Below are positions 1-7,413 of a DNA stretch of 53,830 nt, piece after piece. Made by a program: the position numbers and the translations under genes. Origin of the DNA: Xenorhabdus innexi (GTDB lineage Bacteria; Pseudomonadota; Gammaproteobacteria; Enterobacterales; Enterobacteriaceae); assembly GCF_002632485.1 (NCBI RefSeq), contig NZ_NIBU01000025.1, positions 1 through 53,830 on the forward strand, written 5' to 3'. The notes below the pieces were generated by a model. That model ran no database searches. It was given only the letters and a program-made list of their open reading frames with translations, and was not told where the DNA came from. Every line of letters starts with the position of its first letter. The first letter of the stretch is position 1.

Positions 1-174
1 GGGGCACAGGCCATTAACTTTTTGATGCAACTGGGCAATGGAGGTGATTTTCCCCGAGCTAAGTGCCGTAATAAGGCTAAGGATAAACACATGAGGTTCA
101 ATATTTCTCACGCGTTGAATAAATCCACATTGAACAGCAATCTTTTGCAAAGAAACATCATTGAAGAATTGCAT
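1..174 (-). mobile_element. IS4-family transposase, N-terminal part (runs off the left edge)
   Basis: A 58-codon open reading frame on the minus strand starts at the ATG complementary to 172-174 and continues past base 1. It begins MQFFNDVSLQKIAVQCGF and continues with an RNIEPHVFILSLITALSSGK segment, which I recognise as the N-terminal helical region of IS4-type DDE transposases. The catalytic DDE part lies outside the window. The element sits directly downstream of the prophage antiterminator gene, so it appears to have inserted into or truncated the prophage late region. Whether the transposase is intact cannot be seen. The family call rests on the look of the N-terminus only. Confidence 0.6.
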
Positions 175-337
175 TAGCTGGTGTTTTATAGCGATAATCA
201 TCACAGGCTTCATCCGTGGTTTTGATATTAGTTTAGCGACGATTATCAGATCATAAATGAAGCCTTTTTTCTATCTAAAAATAAACGGTTATTGCTTAAG
301 ATCCTATCTATGTATCACAATATACTGACTTTTGTCA
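175..337. other. Non-coding strip between IS transposase start and prophage Q gene
   Basis: No gene is seen. It contains a 9-bp inverted repeat, AGGCTTCAT at 205-213 and ATGAAGCCT at 257-265, the right arm being followed by a run of T. The terminal repeat of the IS should fall in this strip, but without a second copy the exact element end cannot be fixed. The hairpin could equally be a terminator facing the plus direction. Confidence 0.35.
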
Positions 338-736
338 TTACGCAACCGCTTTAACGCCTTCTTTTTGAACCCCTTTATGGATTTCCAGTGCCGCCCCGGA
401 AACCGCCAGAACACCTTCAATAAACCCTTCTGCCACCTGTATCCGTTTAGTCACTTCATTATGGGAAATACCTAAGGGTTCACTCATTGACCGCAAGGCG
501 ATCCCCTTAATATAGTGCAGCACAATCAGCTGGAATAAATAAGGGTCATGCTGTTTCAGCCGCAACACGGCGGCATCCAGTACCCTACCGTCATCATCAC
601 AACACGGGGAACGTATTCTCCGGTTACGGGGCAGCAATCCCTTAAACCCAGCGGCAACAGAGGGCCAGTCCAGCGGACTTTTGCCCACACAAACCCACGC
701 ACCCCATTGGTTGAGGATCATTCGCATATCACGCAT
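338..736 (-). CDS. Phage antitermination protein Q-like
   Basis: 132 residues. The N-terminus MRDMRMILNQWGAWV followed by a DWPSVAAGFKGLLP segment is the hallmark of the lambdoid antiterminator Q family (Phage_antitermQ type), which lets RNA polymerase read through terminators into phage late genes. A helix-turn-helix-like stretch (ALRSMSEPLGISHNEVTKRI, about residues 81-100) fits DNA contact near the late promoter. Start: ATG preceded by GAGGACACGA. It is the last gene of the leftward early operon, 12 bases after the primase-helicase stop. Its usual downstream targets (lysis and morphogenesis genes) are not in the window because an IS4-type element follows. Confidence 0.8.
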   Translation of the reverse strand: MRDMRMILNQWGAWVCVGKSPLDWPSVAAGFKGLLPRNRRIRSPCCDDDGRVLDAAVLRLKQHDPYLFQLIVLHYIKGIALRSMSEPLGISHNEVTKRIQVAEGFIEGVLAVSGAALEIHKGVQKEGVKAVA

Positions 737-748
737 TCGTGTCCTCGC

Positions 749-2644
749 TTATCCATCTTCATGTTCGGTAACATTTTGTCTCTTCCACACTTCGTCATAC
801 TCAGAGGCCGGCATATTGGCAATATAGTGATAGGGATCAGCCCGTTCCTGCGGCAAAAACTGATGGGATTTTTTGTCCAGATACAGCCCGATACCGCCCT
901 CCCAGCCGTTGCCGTTCCGCTGTTTCTCAATCAACACCATGGCCGCCGGATCGGCCAGTTTTTCCCGTTCCTTTTCCGTTAACCCGGCTCCGGTGTCCTG
1001 CTTTTGCAACACACGCTCACGGGCTTTATTGCGCCAGATAATCATCAAATTGTCGGTCAGGTCAGTAATCGCCCCGGTGCCTTTGACATCCATTTTCCCC
1101 GTCGGTCGCTCCTCACTGTCCCCTTTTCGACTGTGGGTCACCAGGATCACATGGCTGCGGGTACGGTTTTTGAAGTCACACAGGGCATCCACAAAGGCTT
1201 TCTGCCCGTTGTAATCATCCTCCCCGATACCGCATTTCATCAGGCTGTCGATAACAAACAGCTGAATACCGTAACGACGCTGCGCATAGCTGAAGATCTC
1301 AATCACCCGCGCGGCTTTTGCCGTTCCCGTCAGGCCAAAAACCCACAGCCGATCATCGTAAAACTGAAATGCGGCCTCGATTTCTGCCACCGGCGGCCTT
1401 TCCGAGCAAGCCGCCTGCTGGGTCAGCCGCTTCAGTAACTGTCCCGGCTTCAGCTCAAAAGAGGCCACACAGGCCCGGATGCCCTGCCCCATCGCTTCAC
1501 ACAGCAGGTGCCCGACCATCTCACTTTTTCCGTGCCCGTTGACCCCATTGAGCACCGTCAGCTCTGATTCGCGGAAACTGAAATGCGGATTCAGCCTGTC
1601 CCACGGTGTGGTAAACAGGCAGTGGGCCTGACCGTAGAACGCCTCAATCGTGTCCTGATAAAACTCGCGGGCACTGCACAACTCTTCCGGGTCAAAAAAG
1701 GCTGCCGTTTCAAGGCAACGCACCACCTCATCCGGTGTCATGCCCGCCTGCAAACCGGCATTGATATCCTTGTACGGCAGGCTGACTAACCGGCAGCGAT
1801 GTGCCCCTAACCGGCTGGCAATCTCTTTGGCCGCCTCCCGCCCCACGTCATCGTTATCCATGGAAATCCAAATTTCCTCAAAGCGATCCAGATTGTGGTA
1901 TTCAAACTCAATCCACTGCTGTTTGGCCCCCTTACCACCCCCGAACGGCACAGACAGGGCCGGCAAACCGTACTGGTGATAACTCAGGCAGTCGATCTCC
2001 CCTTCACACAAAATCACCACTCGGACAGCGTTCGGTATTGCCTGCCAGCCAAACAGGCAGGGTTCACACCGGGCTTCCGCCATCATCACTTTTTTACCCT
2101 TGGGACGCACCGTACTGATGCGCTTGACCTGCAACAGTTCCCCGTTCCGTTTGTAGGGGAAGGCAATGGCCGGCAATACCCTGTTTTCAGCAGGAAACCA
2201 GACACTGGCATCCCCAATCTCAAACGCTTCCGCGGTCTGGCGACTGATCCCCCGGCTAGCCAGATAGGCATAACACTGGTCAGGTTTGAAGACGTGTTTT
2301 GCCAGCCTATGACGATCTGGCCGGACAAAGTTTTTTGTCTGTTTGGCGGCAAAATGGCGATCGTCATCGGCAATCCCCAGAAACTGTTTTGCCTCCGTCA
2401 TGGCCTGATGCAGCCCACAATCACGCACCTGCACCCACAAATCCAACAGATCCCCGCCGGTGCCTTCAGCAAAGTCGGACCAGACTTTCTTGCCGGACAA
2501 ATTAATTTTCAGGCTGTTGCCGGCTTCCCCGTTGACCGATCCGACAACCCACTCATGCCCGGCCTTGCGTCCGTCCGGCAGCAGGTATTTTGCTACCCGC
2601 ACTACGTTATTCCAGAGTTTTTCCGACAGTACTTTTGGTGTCAT
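749..2644 (-). CDS. Phage bifunctional primase-helicase
   Basis: 631 residues. The protein combines a TOPRIM primase fold (about 207-290, with ILCEGEIDC at 211-219 and the metal-binding DND at 263-265) with a RecA/DnaB-type helicase domain (Walker A GVNGHGKS at 367-374, Walker B LFVIDS ending around 467, then a VTHSRK motif). Such proteins unwind the fork and lay down primers for phage DNA replication, like T7 gp4. No CxxC zinc finger is seen in the first 100 residues, which carry instead a conserved SGKKVWSDFAEGTGGDLLDL segment typical of this phage group. Start supported by GGGAGAGCGT before ATG. It lies between the O-like gene and Q, i.e. the position of lambda P. Confidence 0.88.
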   Translation of the reverse strand: MTPKVLSEKLWNNVVRVAKYLLPDGRKAGHEWVVGSVNGEAGNSLKINLSGKKVWSDFAEGTGGDLLDLWVQVRDCGLHQAMTEAKQFLGIADDDRHFAAKQTKNFVRPDRHRLAKHVFKPDQCYAYLASRGISRQTAEAFEIGDASVWFPAENRVLPAIAFPYKRNGELLQVKRISTVRPKGKKVMMAEARCEPCLFGWQAIPNAVRVVILCEGEIDCLSYHQYGLPALSVPFGGGKGAKQQWIEFEYHNLDRFEEIWISMDNDDVGREAAKEIASRLGAHRCRLVSLPYKDINAGLQAGMTPDEVVRCLETAAFFDPEELCSAREFYQDTIEAFYGQAHCLFTTPWDRLNPHFSFRESELTVLNGVNGHGKSEMVGHLLCEAMGQGIRACVASFELKPGQLLKRLTQQAACSERPPVAEIEAAFQFYDDRLWVFGLTGTAKAARVIEIFSYAQRRYGIQLFVIDSLMKCGIGEDDYNGQKAFVDALCDFKNRTRSHVILVTHSRKGDSEERPTGKMDVKGTGAITDLTDNLMIIWRNKARERVLQKQDTGAGLTEKEREKLADPAAMVLIEKQRNGNGWEGGIGLYLDKKSHQFLPQERADPYHYIANMPASEYDEVWKRQNVTEHEDG

Positions 2645-2680
2645 ACGCTCTCCCTTTCACTGACTGAATTCCGGCCAACC

Positions 2681-3433
2681 TTATCGTTCGAGGTAGTAAT
2701 AATCCCCGTACTTCTGAAGTGGGGCATGATCCGGATGCGGATTTTTTTGTGGCTCCCGCTGATAAGCTTTGGCATTACGCAACCAGCTGTTCAAGGCCCG
2801 CCCCCAATCCACAAACCGGTTGCCCTTGCTGGCATGGTGATCCGCAAATTTTAAAAATTCTTCTCGCAGGTTCACGCCCAACTCACTGGCCAGCCCCTGA
2901 TGCTGCTCGGTCGGGAAAAAATTGTCCGGCAGCGGGTAGGGGATTTCTGCTTTTCGTGACGGTTTTTCGTTGGCGCTTATAACAGGTTCTTTGACCGGTT
3001 CAAAAGAGTGACTGATTCTGGTGCCATCTGGTGGCATAGGGGGGCTGTCATCTGACGGCACAGGGAGGTCAGCAAATGGCACAGGGGTATTTTCTGGCGG
3101 CACAGGGGATAGGCTTTTCGGTGACACAGGGGGGGTGCTTTTTGATGGCACAGGGTCAGCGGATAAGTTCAGGTAATAAACATTCGAGGCATTCCCCTTG
3201 CCGTTATGGTTCCCCAGTCGGTTCTCCTTGGTCAGCAACCCCATTTTAATCAGGGCATGAATGTGACTTCTCACCGCACTTTTACTGCATTCGCAATGAT
3301 CAGCAATGTGCCGGTATGAAGGCCAGCACTCCCCTTTGTCGTTCGCATTATCCGCTAATTTGATCAGCACCAGTTTTCTCAGGGAATTGCCTACCCTGAT
3401 ACCCATTGCCTTCGCCATCAGACTCATACTCAT
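2681..3433 (-). CDS. Phage replication protein with N-terminal helix-turn-helix (O/DnaT-like)
   Basis: 250 residues. Residues about 15-75 form a winged helix of the replication-initiator type (RKLVLIKLADNANDKGECWPS, then HIADHCECSKSAVRSHIHAL). The middle (about 90-150) is a Pro/Ser-rich linker with repeated PVP and PP units, and the C-terminal 80 residues (NFFPTEQHQGLASELG ... FVDWGRALNSWLRNA) resemble the DnaT-like single-strand-binding segment of phage O-type proteins. It probably binds the phage origin and loads the helicase encoded next to it. Start ATG follows GGGGGAAGTGGT. The repeated linker units could be the iteron-like origin region usual inside O genes; this is inference. Confidence 0.72.
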   Translation of the reverse strand: MSMSLMAKAMGIRVGNSLRKLVLIKLADNANDKGECWPSYRHIADHCECSKSAVRSHIHALIKMGLLTKENRLGNHNGKGNASNVYYLNLSADPVPSKSTPPVSPKSLSPVPPENTPVPFADLPVPSDDSPPMPPDGTRISHSFEPVKEPVISANEKPSRKAEIPYPLPDNFFPTEQHQGLASELGVNLREEFLKFADHHASKGNRFVDWGRALNSWLRNAKAYQREPQKNPHPDHAPLQKYGDYYYLER

Positions 3434-3511
3434 ACCACTTCCCCCTTACCGTACGCTAAACAAGAGCCACCTGCTCATATCGGACCTGCCTTATCCACCA
3501 CCGACCGGTGT

Positions 3512-3739
3512 TTATTTGGTTTTAGGCGGCGGAAAAACAGTCGGCAGATCAGGACGCAACTCATGGGCCTGAACCGCCCCGTTCGAAAAAACCACAATAT
3601 CGGGCACCAATGACACCGAAACCCGTTTTTTTCCGTATAACCATGCGCTGATCAGCGATTGCGCACACCCCAGAACCTGAGCCAGTTTGGCCTGACTACC
3701 GGCGATTTTTATCACTTTCTTTATCACTTTGTTTTTCAT
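3512..3739 (-). CDS. Cro-like (YdaS-type) phage repressor
   Basis: 75 residues from the ATG at 3737-3739, chosen over an upstream in-frame start at 3787 because AGAAGG stands at the right distance and because the MKNK start places the helix-turn-helix first. The motif AGSQAKLAQVLGCAQSLISAWL is the YdaS/Cro type HTH with Gly-Ser-Gln at the turn of helix 1. It is the first gene of the leftward early operon, divergent from the CI-like gene, so it probably counteracts the repressor and shuts off early transcription. The first codons (VIKKVIK) are written with two copies of ATCACTTT, the same core seen in the putative operators. Confidence 0.75.
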   Translation of the reverse strand: MKNKVIKKVIKIAGSQAKLAQVLGCAQSLISAWLYGKKRVSVSLVPDIVVFSNGAVQAHELRPDLPTVFPPPKTK

Positions 3740-3827
3740 TGTTGCCTTCTCCAACACAACCGCAATAACAATATCACTAACAGTCAATATAAATCACTAT
3801 CGGAGTATTTGTAAAGGTATCACTTTA
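3709..3827. promoter_or_regulatory. Putative right operator region (OR-like) with repeated ATCACT cores
   Basis: Five ATCACT cores all in the same orientation lie around the cro start and in the cro-cI gap: near 3710, 3722, 3772, 3793 and 3819. The last is within TATCACTTTA (3818-3827), itself part of the dyad TAAAG-N6-CTTTA (3812-3827). The spacing and position match a lambdoid OR. Assignment to CI/Cro is inferred from location and from recurrence of the same core beyond cI. Confidence 0.55.
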
Positions 3828-3918
3828 GAGATAGAATGAGAAAAAAAGATCCAAGACTGCGATTCTTGGGTTCTATCATGCATTTCACCGAAATGCGGGA
3901 ACCACTTATGAGGCACTT

Positions 3919-4530
3919 ATGACTCTTGCTGATAGATTAAAAGAAGCCATGGCAGACAAAGGGCTGACCCAATCTGCACTGGCAGAAAAAGCCGGGATGG
4001 CGCAATCGATGATATGGAAATTACTCTCCGGAAATGCGACTAAAACAGGCCGGCTCGTTGATTTGGCCAAGGCTCTGGGAGTGCGACCGGAATGGCTCAG
4101 TGATGGCAGTGGTGATAAATATCAGCCGGGTGAGACTGATGTGACTGCCGGACAGGATAACCGTTATGTGCCGGTCAAAGTGTATGAGGCAGAGCAGGAA
4201 ACCCGGGAAACCTTTGTAGTGCCGGCCTTTTCTGAACCGCAGGCTTCGTTTAGTGCCTGCCGCGCTTATCGTATCACCCAGAATACCGGCTGTGCAGAAG
4301 CACCGGAAGGCACGGTGATTGTGGTGGATACACAGGAAACTGTCGCCAATGATGATTTAGTCTATGTGCGGATAGGCGACCATTATTCGGTTTATCGTTA
4401 CAAGCAAGGCGGCGCAGTCGGTTTTTTGGCCGTTGATGACACCCGTATCCCCTTGATAACACTCTCGCCTGAGATGGAAATCCTCGGGGTGATTGTCTAT
4501 TTATTTCGTGACATGAAGCGAAGACGGTAG
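3919..4530 (+). CDS. Phage CI-like repressor with LexA-fold C-terminal domain lacking the cleavage dyad
   Basis: 203 residues. The N-terminal 60 residues carry an XRE-type helix-turn-helix (KGLTQSALAEKAGMAQSMIW). Residues about 83-200 follow the pattern of the S24/LexA domain (GTVIVVDTQETVANDDLVYV, then YSVYRYKQGG). Where S24 repressors have the nucleophilic Ser, the alignment by eye puts Asn122/Thr123, and where they have the catalytic Lys it puts Tyr159 (VKR-type motif reads VYR). The protein therefore looks unable to self-cleave in response to RecA. This is known for the Gifsy repressors of Salmonella, which are released by antirepressors. The gene is divergent from cro and flanked by ATCACT operator cores on both sides, as in lambda immunity regions. 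Confidence 0.82.
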   Translation: MTLADRLKEAMADKGLTQSALAEKAGMAQSMIWKLLSGNATKTGRLVDLAKALGVRPEWLSDGSGDKYQPGETDVTAGQDNRYVPVKVYEAEQETRETFVVPAFSEPQASFSACRAYRITQNTGCAEAPEGTVIVVDTQETVANDDLVYVRIGDHYSVYRYKQGGAVGFLAVDDTRIPLITLSPEMEILGVIVYLFRDMKRRR

Positions 4531-4629
4531 CGGTAGCGTTCCCCTCCCTGACGTCAACCAGCCTCTCTTCCCCTCTTTTTATGCCAGGATGCTGTTTTTC
4601 CACACAGCGTCTTGGGTACGAACTGGCTC

Positions 4630-4797
4630 TTTATCACTGTCACGCTGAAAAATCATTCAGGCAAGATTTGATTAAAATAACTTCATATCAGCAGGATAAT
4701 GAAAAAAACGCCCTTTATATCACTTTAGGTATGGATTTGATGCGATTAAAGTGATAACGTTAGCGGCATCAAAGTGATAGGAATAATCACTGTTATA
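4630..4797. promoter_or_regulatory. Putative left operator region (OL-like) with TATCACTTTA repeats
   Basis: Downstream of the repressor gene the core from the cro-cI gap recurs: TATCAC at 4632-4637, TATCACTTTA at 4718-4727, its exact reverse complement TAAAGTGATA at 4747-4756, AAAGTGATA at 4771-4779 and AATCACTGTTA at 4785-4795. The cluster ends 17 bases before the start of the next gene. Position and content correspond to a lambdoid OL/PL controlling rightward transcription of the unknown gene and the excisionase. Repressor binding is inferred. Confidence 0.55.
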
Positions 4798-4813
4798 GTA
4801 AAAGAGAGGATTT

Positions 4814-5164
4814 ATGCATACCTTTATTTCTGACACCATCAAACTGCCGACAGCAAAACAAAAAAATATCCTTAACATTAAATACATTATTGCCACTATT
4901 CCGCCAGCAGATCGCCTGTACTCAGGAACACATAATTCCTCTTTTTGGACAGGTTCGTGCCCTGAGAGTTGGAATAACGGCCTGAATATCGATGAATTTA
5001 AACATCATATATTAACGACCTATCGGGTTAGCCCAAAACATACCGAACCCGTGTCTTGTTATCATTTAGAACGCATTTCTGATTATGGTTATGCACTCTA
5101 TAAACGGCGAGGACGATATATGCATTTGGTGAATACCATCCCTTTTATTAAGCCCAAAAAATAA
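4814..5164 (+). CDS. Small protein of unknown function under putative phage operators
   Basis: 116 residues, start ATG after AGAGAGG. No family is recognised. The protein has no signal peptide or membrane segment and ends in a basic stretch (LYKRRGRY, then KPKK). It is the first gene after the OL-like operator cluster and so occupies the position of lambda N in the early operon that leads to the excisionase gene. Plausible roles are an early regulator, antiterminator or antirepressor. The last would fit a repressor that cannot self-cleave, but nothing in the sequence shows it. Translation looks real: good ribosome site, no internal stops and ordinary codon use. Confidence 0.6.
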   Translation: MHTFISDTIKLPTAKQKNILNIKYIIATIPPADRLYSGTHNSSFWTGSCPESWNNGLNIDEFKHHILTTYRVSPKHTEPVSCYHLERISDYGYALYKRRGRYMHLVNTIPFIKPKK

Positions 5165-5465
5165 AATCAAAAAATTTTTATTCCGATAAAAACCGAATGA
5201 CAGCGCCTACGCTGGGGCATTTTTCAACCTGAATTCAGGACGAGGATACACAAGAAGAGAAGATGGAAGACAACTCGATACGGATATGATTAATGGGTAC
5301 TTGATGTGGTATCCAACAATGGAAGATCAATAAATTCAAATAACATCCCTCACCCTCAACCCTGAGCTGGAAGACACCATTTGGGGGTGGTGGATGGAAA
5401 GGTCACCACGGAAAAAATTATCAAGGTGATTTTGGGAAGCTGAGTTCAAAAAACAGGAGATAGTG
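5165..5465. other. Gene-free prophage segment before the excisionase gene
   Basis: Only very short reading frames are present, for example 16 to 24 codons around 5287-5440. The composition resembles coding DNA broken by stops, so it may be a decayed early gene. No integrase motif (the tyrosine-recombinase R-HxxR-Y box) could be found here on either strand. Confidence 0.4.
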
Positions 5466-5642
5466 ATGATAAGATATATCAAACGGGAAGAAATGCAAAA
5501 GTTAACCGGGAAAAGCAAAACAACACTTTGGAGAATGTACGCAAAAAGAAATGAGTTTCCTAAACCAGACAGAACTGCTGGTGGAACATTTCTAGGGTGG
5601 TCTGAAGAGGTTTATGAAGCTTGGGTGAGGGAAAAGAAGTAG
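5466..5642 (+). CDS. AlpA-family regulator / excisionase-like protein
   Basis: 58 residues starting MIRYIKREEMQKLTGKSKTT, followed by LWRMYAKRNEFPKP and a GGTFLGWSEEVYEAWV end. This is the compact winged-helix AlpA/MerR-like architecture: a helix-turn-helix with TGKSKTTLWR, then FPKP and the wing ending in W. AlpA proteins activate integrase transcription or act as excisionases for tRNA-integrated elements. Start at the ATG 6 bases after AGGAG (5455-5459). Normally an integrase gene follows between this gene and the tRNA attachment site, but only 73 bases separate its stop from the tRNA, so the integrase is missing here. Confidence 0.82.
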   Translation: MIRYIKREEMQKLTGKSKTTLWRMYAKRNEFPKPDRTAGGTFLGWSEEVYEAWVREKK

Positions 5643-5715
5643 TGCTAACTTGACCCGTTACCTGACCTGCTGTTATGGAGAATCTTCGATTTTTTATCGT
5701 AACTTATTGATTTTA

Positions 5716-5792
5716 TGGTACGCCCTACAGGATTCGAACCTGTGACCTACGGCTTAGAAGGCCGTTGCTCTATCCAGCTGAGCTAAGGGCGC
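5716..5792 (-). tRNA. argU: tRNA-Arg (anticodon UCU)
   Basis: Reading the minus strand, the gene begins GCGCCCTTAGCTCAG, has the anticodon arm ACGGC-CTTCTAA-GCCGT with anticodon TCT, the T arm with GGTTCGAATCC and an encoded CCA end (TGG at 5716-5718). It decodes the rare AGA codon. argU is adjacent to folD in E. coli too and is the attachment site of the DLP12 prophage. Here the prophage genes lie on the 3' side of the tRNA, as expected for integration into the tRNA 3' half. Confidence 0.97.
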
Positions 5793-5936
5793 ATTGAGAT
5801 GTGAAATAAGAAACATCATTAATGCAATGCGTTAATGCTGACGTGGATTATACGGGCATAATGGATTGAGTCAATGGCCTTTTCGTTCAGATGCTCATTT
5901 TATGATTATCATTAAAACTGACAGGCGCTTCATGTT

Positions 5937-5964
5937 CTGACAAAATAGCCCCCATTCCTATAAT
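5937..5964 (+). promoter_or_regulatory. Predicted sigma-70 promoter of folD
   Basis: CTGACA (5937-5942) and TATAAT (5959-5964) are separated by 16 bases, 21 bases upstream of the folD start. The -10 is a perfect consensus. This is inferred from sequence only. Confidence 0.6.
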
Positions 5965-5985
5965 TGATGATGGAATCTTAAATAC

Positions 5986-6861
5986 ATGTCAGCAAAAATT
6001 ATTGATGGGAAAACGATTGCGCAGACAATCAGAAGCGAAGTTGCAGAAAAAGTCAGACAACGTGTTATTGCCGGAAAACGTGCTCCGGGGCTTGCCGTTG
6101 TTTTAGTGGGAGAAAACCCCGCTTCCCAAATTTATGTCGCAAGTAAACGCCGCGCCTGTGAAGAAGTCGGTTTTACTTCCCGCTCTTATGACCTGCCAGA
6201 TACCACCAGTGAAGCCGAATTACTCTCTTTAATAGATAACCTGAACAATGATCCTGAAATTGACGGTATTTTAGTTCAACTTCCTCTCCCCGCCGGTATT
6301 GATAACGTCAAAGTACTGGAACGCATTCACCCTGATAAAGATGTTGATGGTTTTCACCCCTACAATATCGGCCGCCTGTGCCAGCGTGCTCCAAGGCTGC
6401 GTCCTTGTACACCAAGAGGGATTGTGACACTGCTTGAGCGCTGTAATATCAACACTTATGGCTTAAATGCGGTTATTATTGGGGCTTCCAATATTGTCGG
6501 TCGCCCAATGAGTCTTGAATTGCTGTTAGCCGGATGTACCACAACAGTTACTCATCGCTTCACGAAGGATCTACGCCAGCATGTTGAACAGGCTGATTTG
6601 TTGATCGTTGCTGTCGGTAAACCAAATTTCATTCCCGGTGAGTGGATTAAACCCGGCGCGATAGTCATTGATGTCGGTATCAATCGTCTGGAAAATGGTA
6701 AAGTCATTGGGGATGTCGATTTTGATAAAGCATCTGAACACGCAAGCTGGATTTCTCCTGTGCCGGGTGGTGTCGGCCCGATGACTGTTGCGACATTAAT
6801 TCAAAATACCTTGCAGGCATGCGAGGAATATCATGATAGAGATACAACTGAAGGTTATTGA
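5986..6861 (+). CDS. folD: Bifunctional methylenetetrahydrofolate dehydrogenase/cyclohydrolase
   Basis: 291 residues, full length. FolD oxidises 5,10-methylene-THF with NADP+ and hydrolyses the product to 10-formyl-THF, supplying one-carbon units for purine synthesis and initiator fMet-tRNA. Tyr50 and Lys54 of the YVASKRRA motif, the [10 protein letters not shown] signature (about 93-102) and the [12 protein letters not shown] signature near the C-terminus are all present, as is the Rossmann [12 protein letters not shown]. The gene is followed by ybcJ with a one-base stop/start overlap (TGATG), so the two are probably translated together. The folD/argU neighbourhood is conserved with E. coli. 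Confidence 0.98.
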   Translation: MSAKIIDGKTIAQTIRSEVAEKVRQRVIAGKRAPGLAVVLVGENPASQIYVASKRRACEEVGFTSRSYDLPDTTSEAELLSLIDNLNNDPEIDGILVQLPLPAGIDNVKVLERIHPDKDVDGFHPYNIGRLCQRAPRLRPCTPRGIVTLLERCNINTYGLNAVIIGASNIVGRPMSLELLLAGCTTTVTHRFTKDLRQHVEQADLLIVAVGKPNFIPGEWIKPGAIVIDVGINRLENGKVIGDVDFDKASEHASWISPVPGGVGPMTVATLIQNTLQACEEYHDRDTTEGY

Positions 6862-7073
6862 TGGAAATTTTTAATTTAGATGGTCATCCTTATGTCGAAC
6901 TGTGTGATTTATTGAAGCTTCAAGGGTGGAGCGAAAGTGGAGCTGCCGCAAAAGCTGTGATTGCAGAAGGTTTAGTTCATGTTGATGATCAGGTTGAAAC
7001 CCGCAAACGCTGCAAGATTACTGCCGGTAAAGTTGTTACTTTTAATGACGTGTCTGTTCGTGTAGAAGAGTAA
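6861..7073 (+). CDS. ybcJ: S4-domain RNA-binding protein YbcJ
   Basis: 70 residues from the ATG at 6861-6863. An upstream TTG in frame gives one extra Met and is less likely because the ATG overlaps the folD stop. The whole protein is an S4-like RNA-binding fold (LCDLLKLQGWSESGAAAKAVIAEG, then a VHVDDQVETRKRCKI turn), as in ribosomal protein S4 and tRNA/rRNA modification enzymes. Its exact RNA target is not known; the fold suggests a role in RNA metabolism. It forms an operon with folD and is followed by a good terminator. Confidence 0.93.
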   Translation: MEIFNLDGHPYVELCDLLKLQGWSESGAAAKAVIAEGLVHVDDQVETRKRCKITAGKVVTFNDVSVRVEE

Positions 7074-7097
7074 CCTGACTTTTATTATTAGTTATTT

Positions 7098-7132
7098 AAA
7101 AACAGCATGTTATATATTGATGTGCTGTTTTT
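7098..7132 (+). terminator. Rho-independent terminator of folD-ybcJ
   Basis: AAAACAGCA (7098-7106) pairs with TGCTGTTTT after a loop of about 16 bases, followed by T residues, 25 bases beyond the ybcJ stop. The A tract on the left may allow function in both directions. Confidence 0.75.
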
Positions 7133-7413
7133 CATCTTATAACTATATATCCATCAGAATTCAAGGTGCTTTTTTTATTCGTATCAAAGCATGATTACTT
7201 CCATGAGAATTAATCTGACAGATGTTCCAAAAAATCTCGGATTTATGCATGACATGGCTCGTTATGAACGAGTTTGCGACTAATTATCGAGCACTTCAAA
7301 CATATATTCAGCTTGATAATGAAAATCTGTATTCTCTGCCTCCATTGTTTTAACCCGTAGATCACAGATTAGAATCCTGTAGGAATACATTTATACCTGT
7401 AAGACTAGCAGTA

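Noticed and set aside
1895-2854. 319-codon plus-strand open frame
   Set aside because: It lies wholly opposite the primase-helicase and O-like genes, whose motifs are clear; no ribosome site or recognisable domain on this strand.
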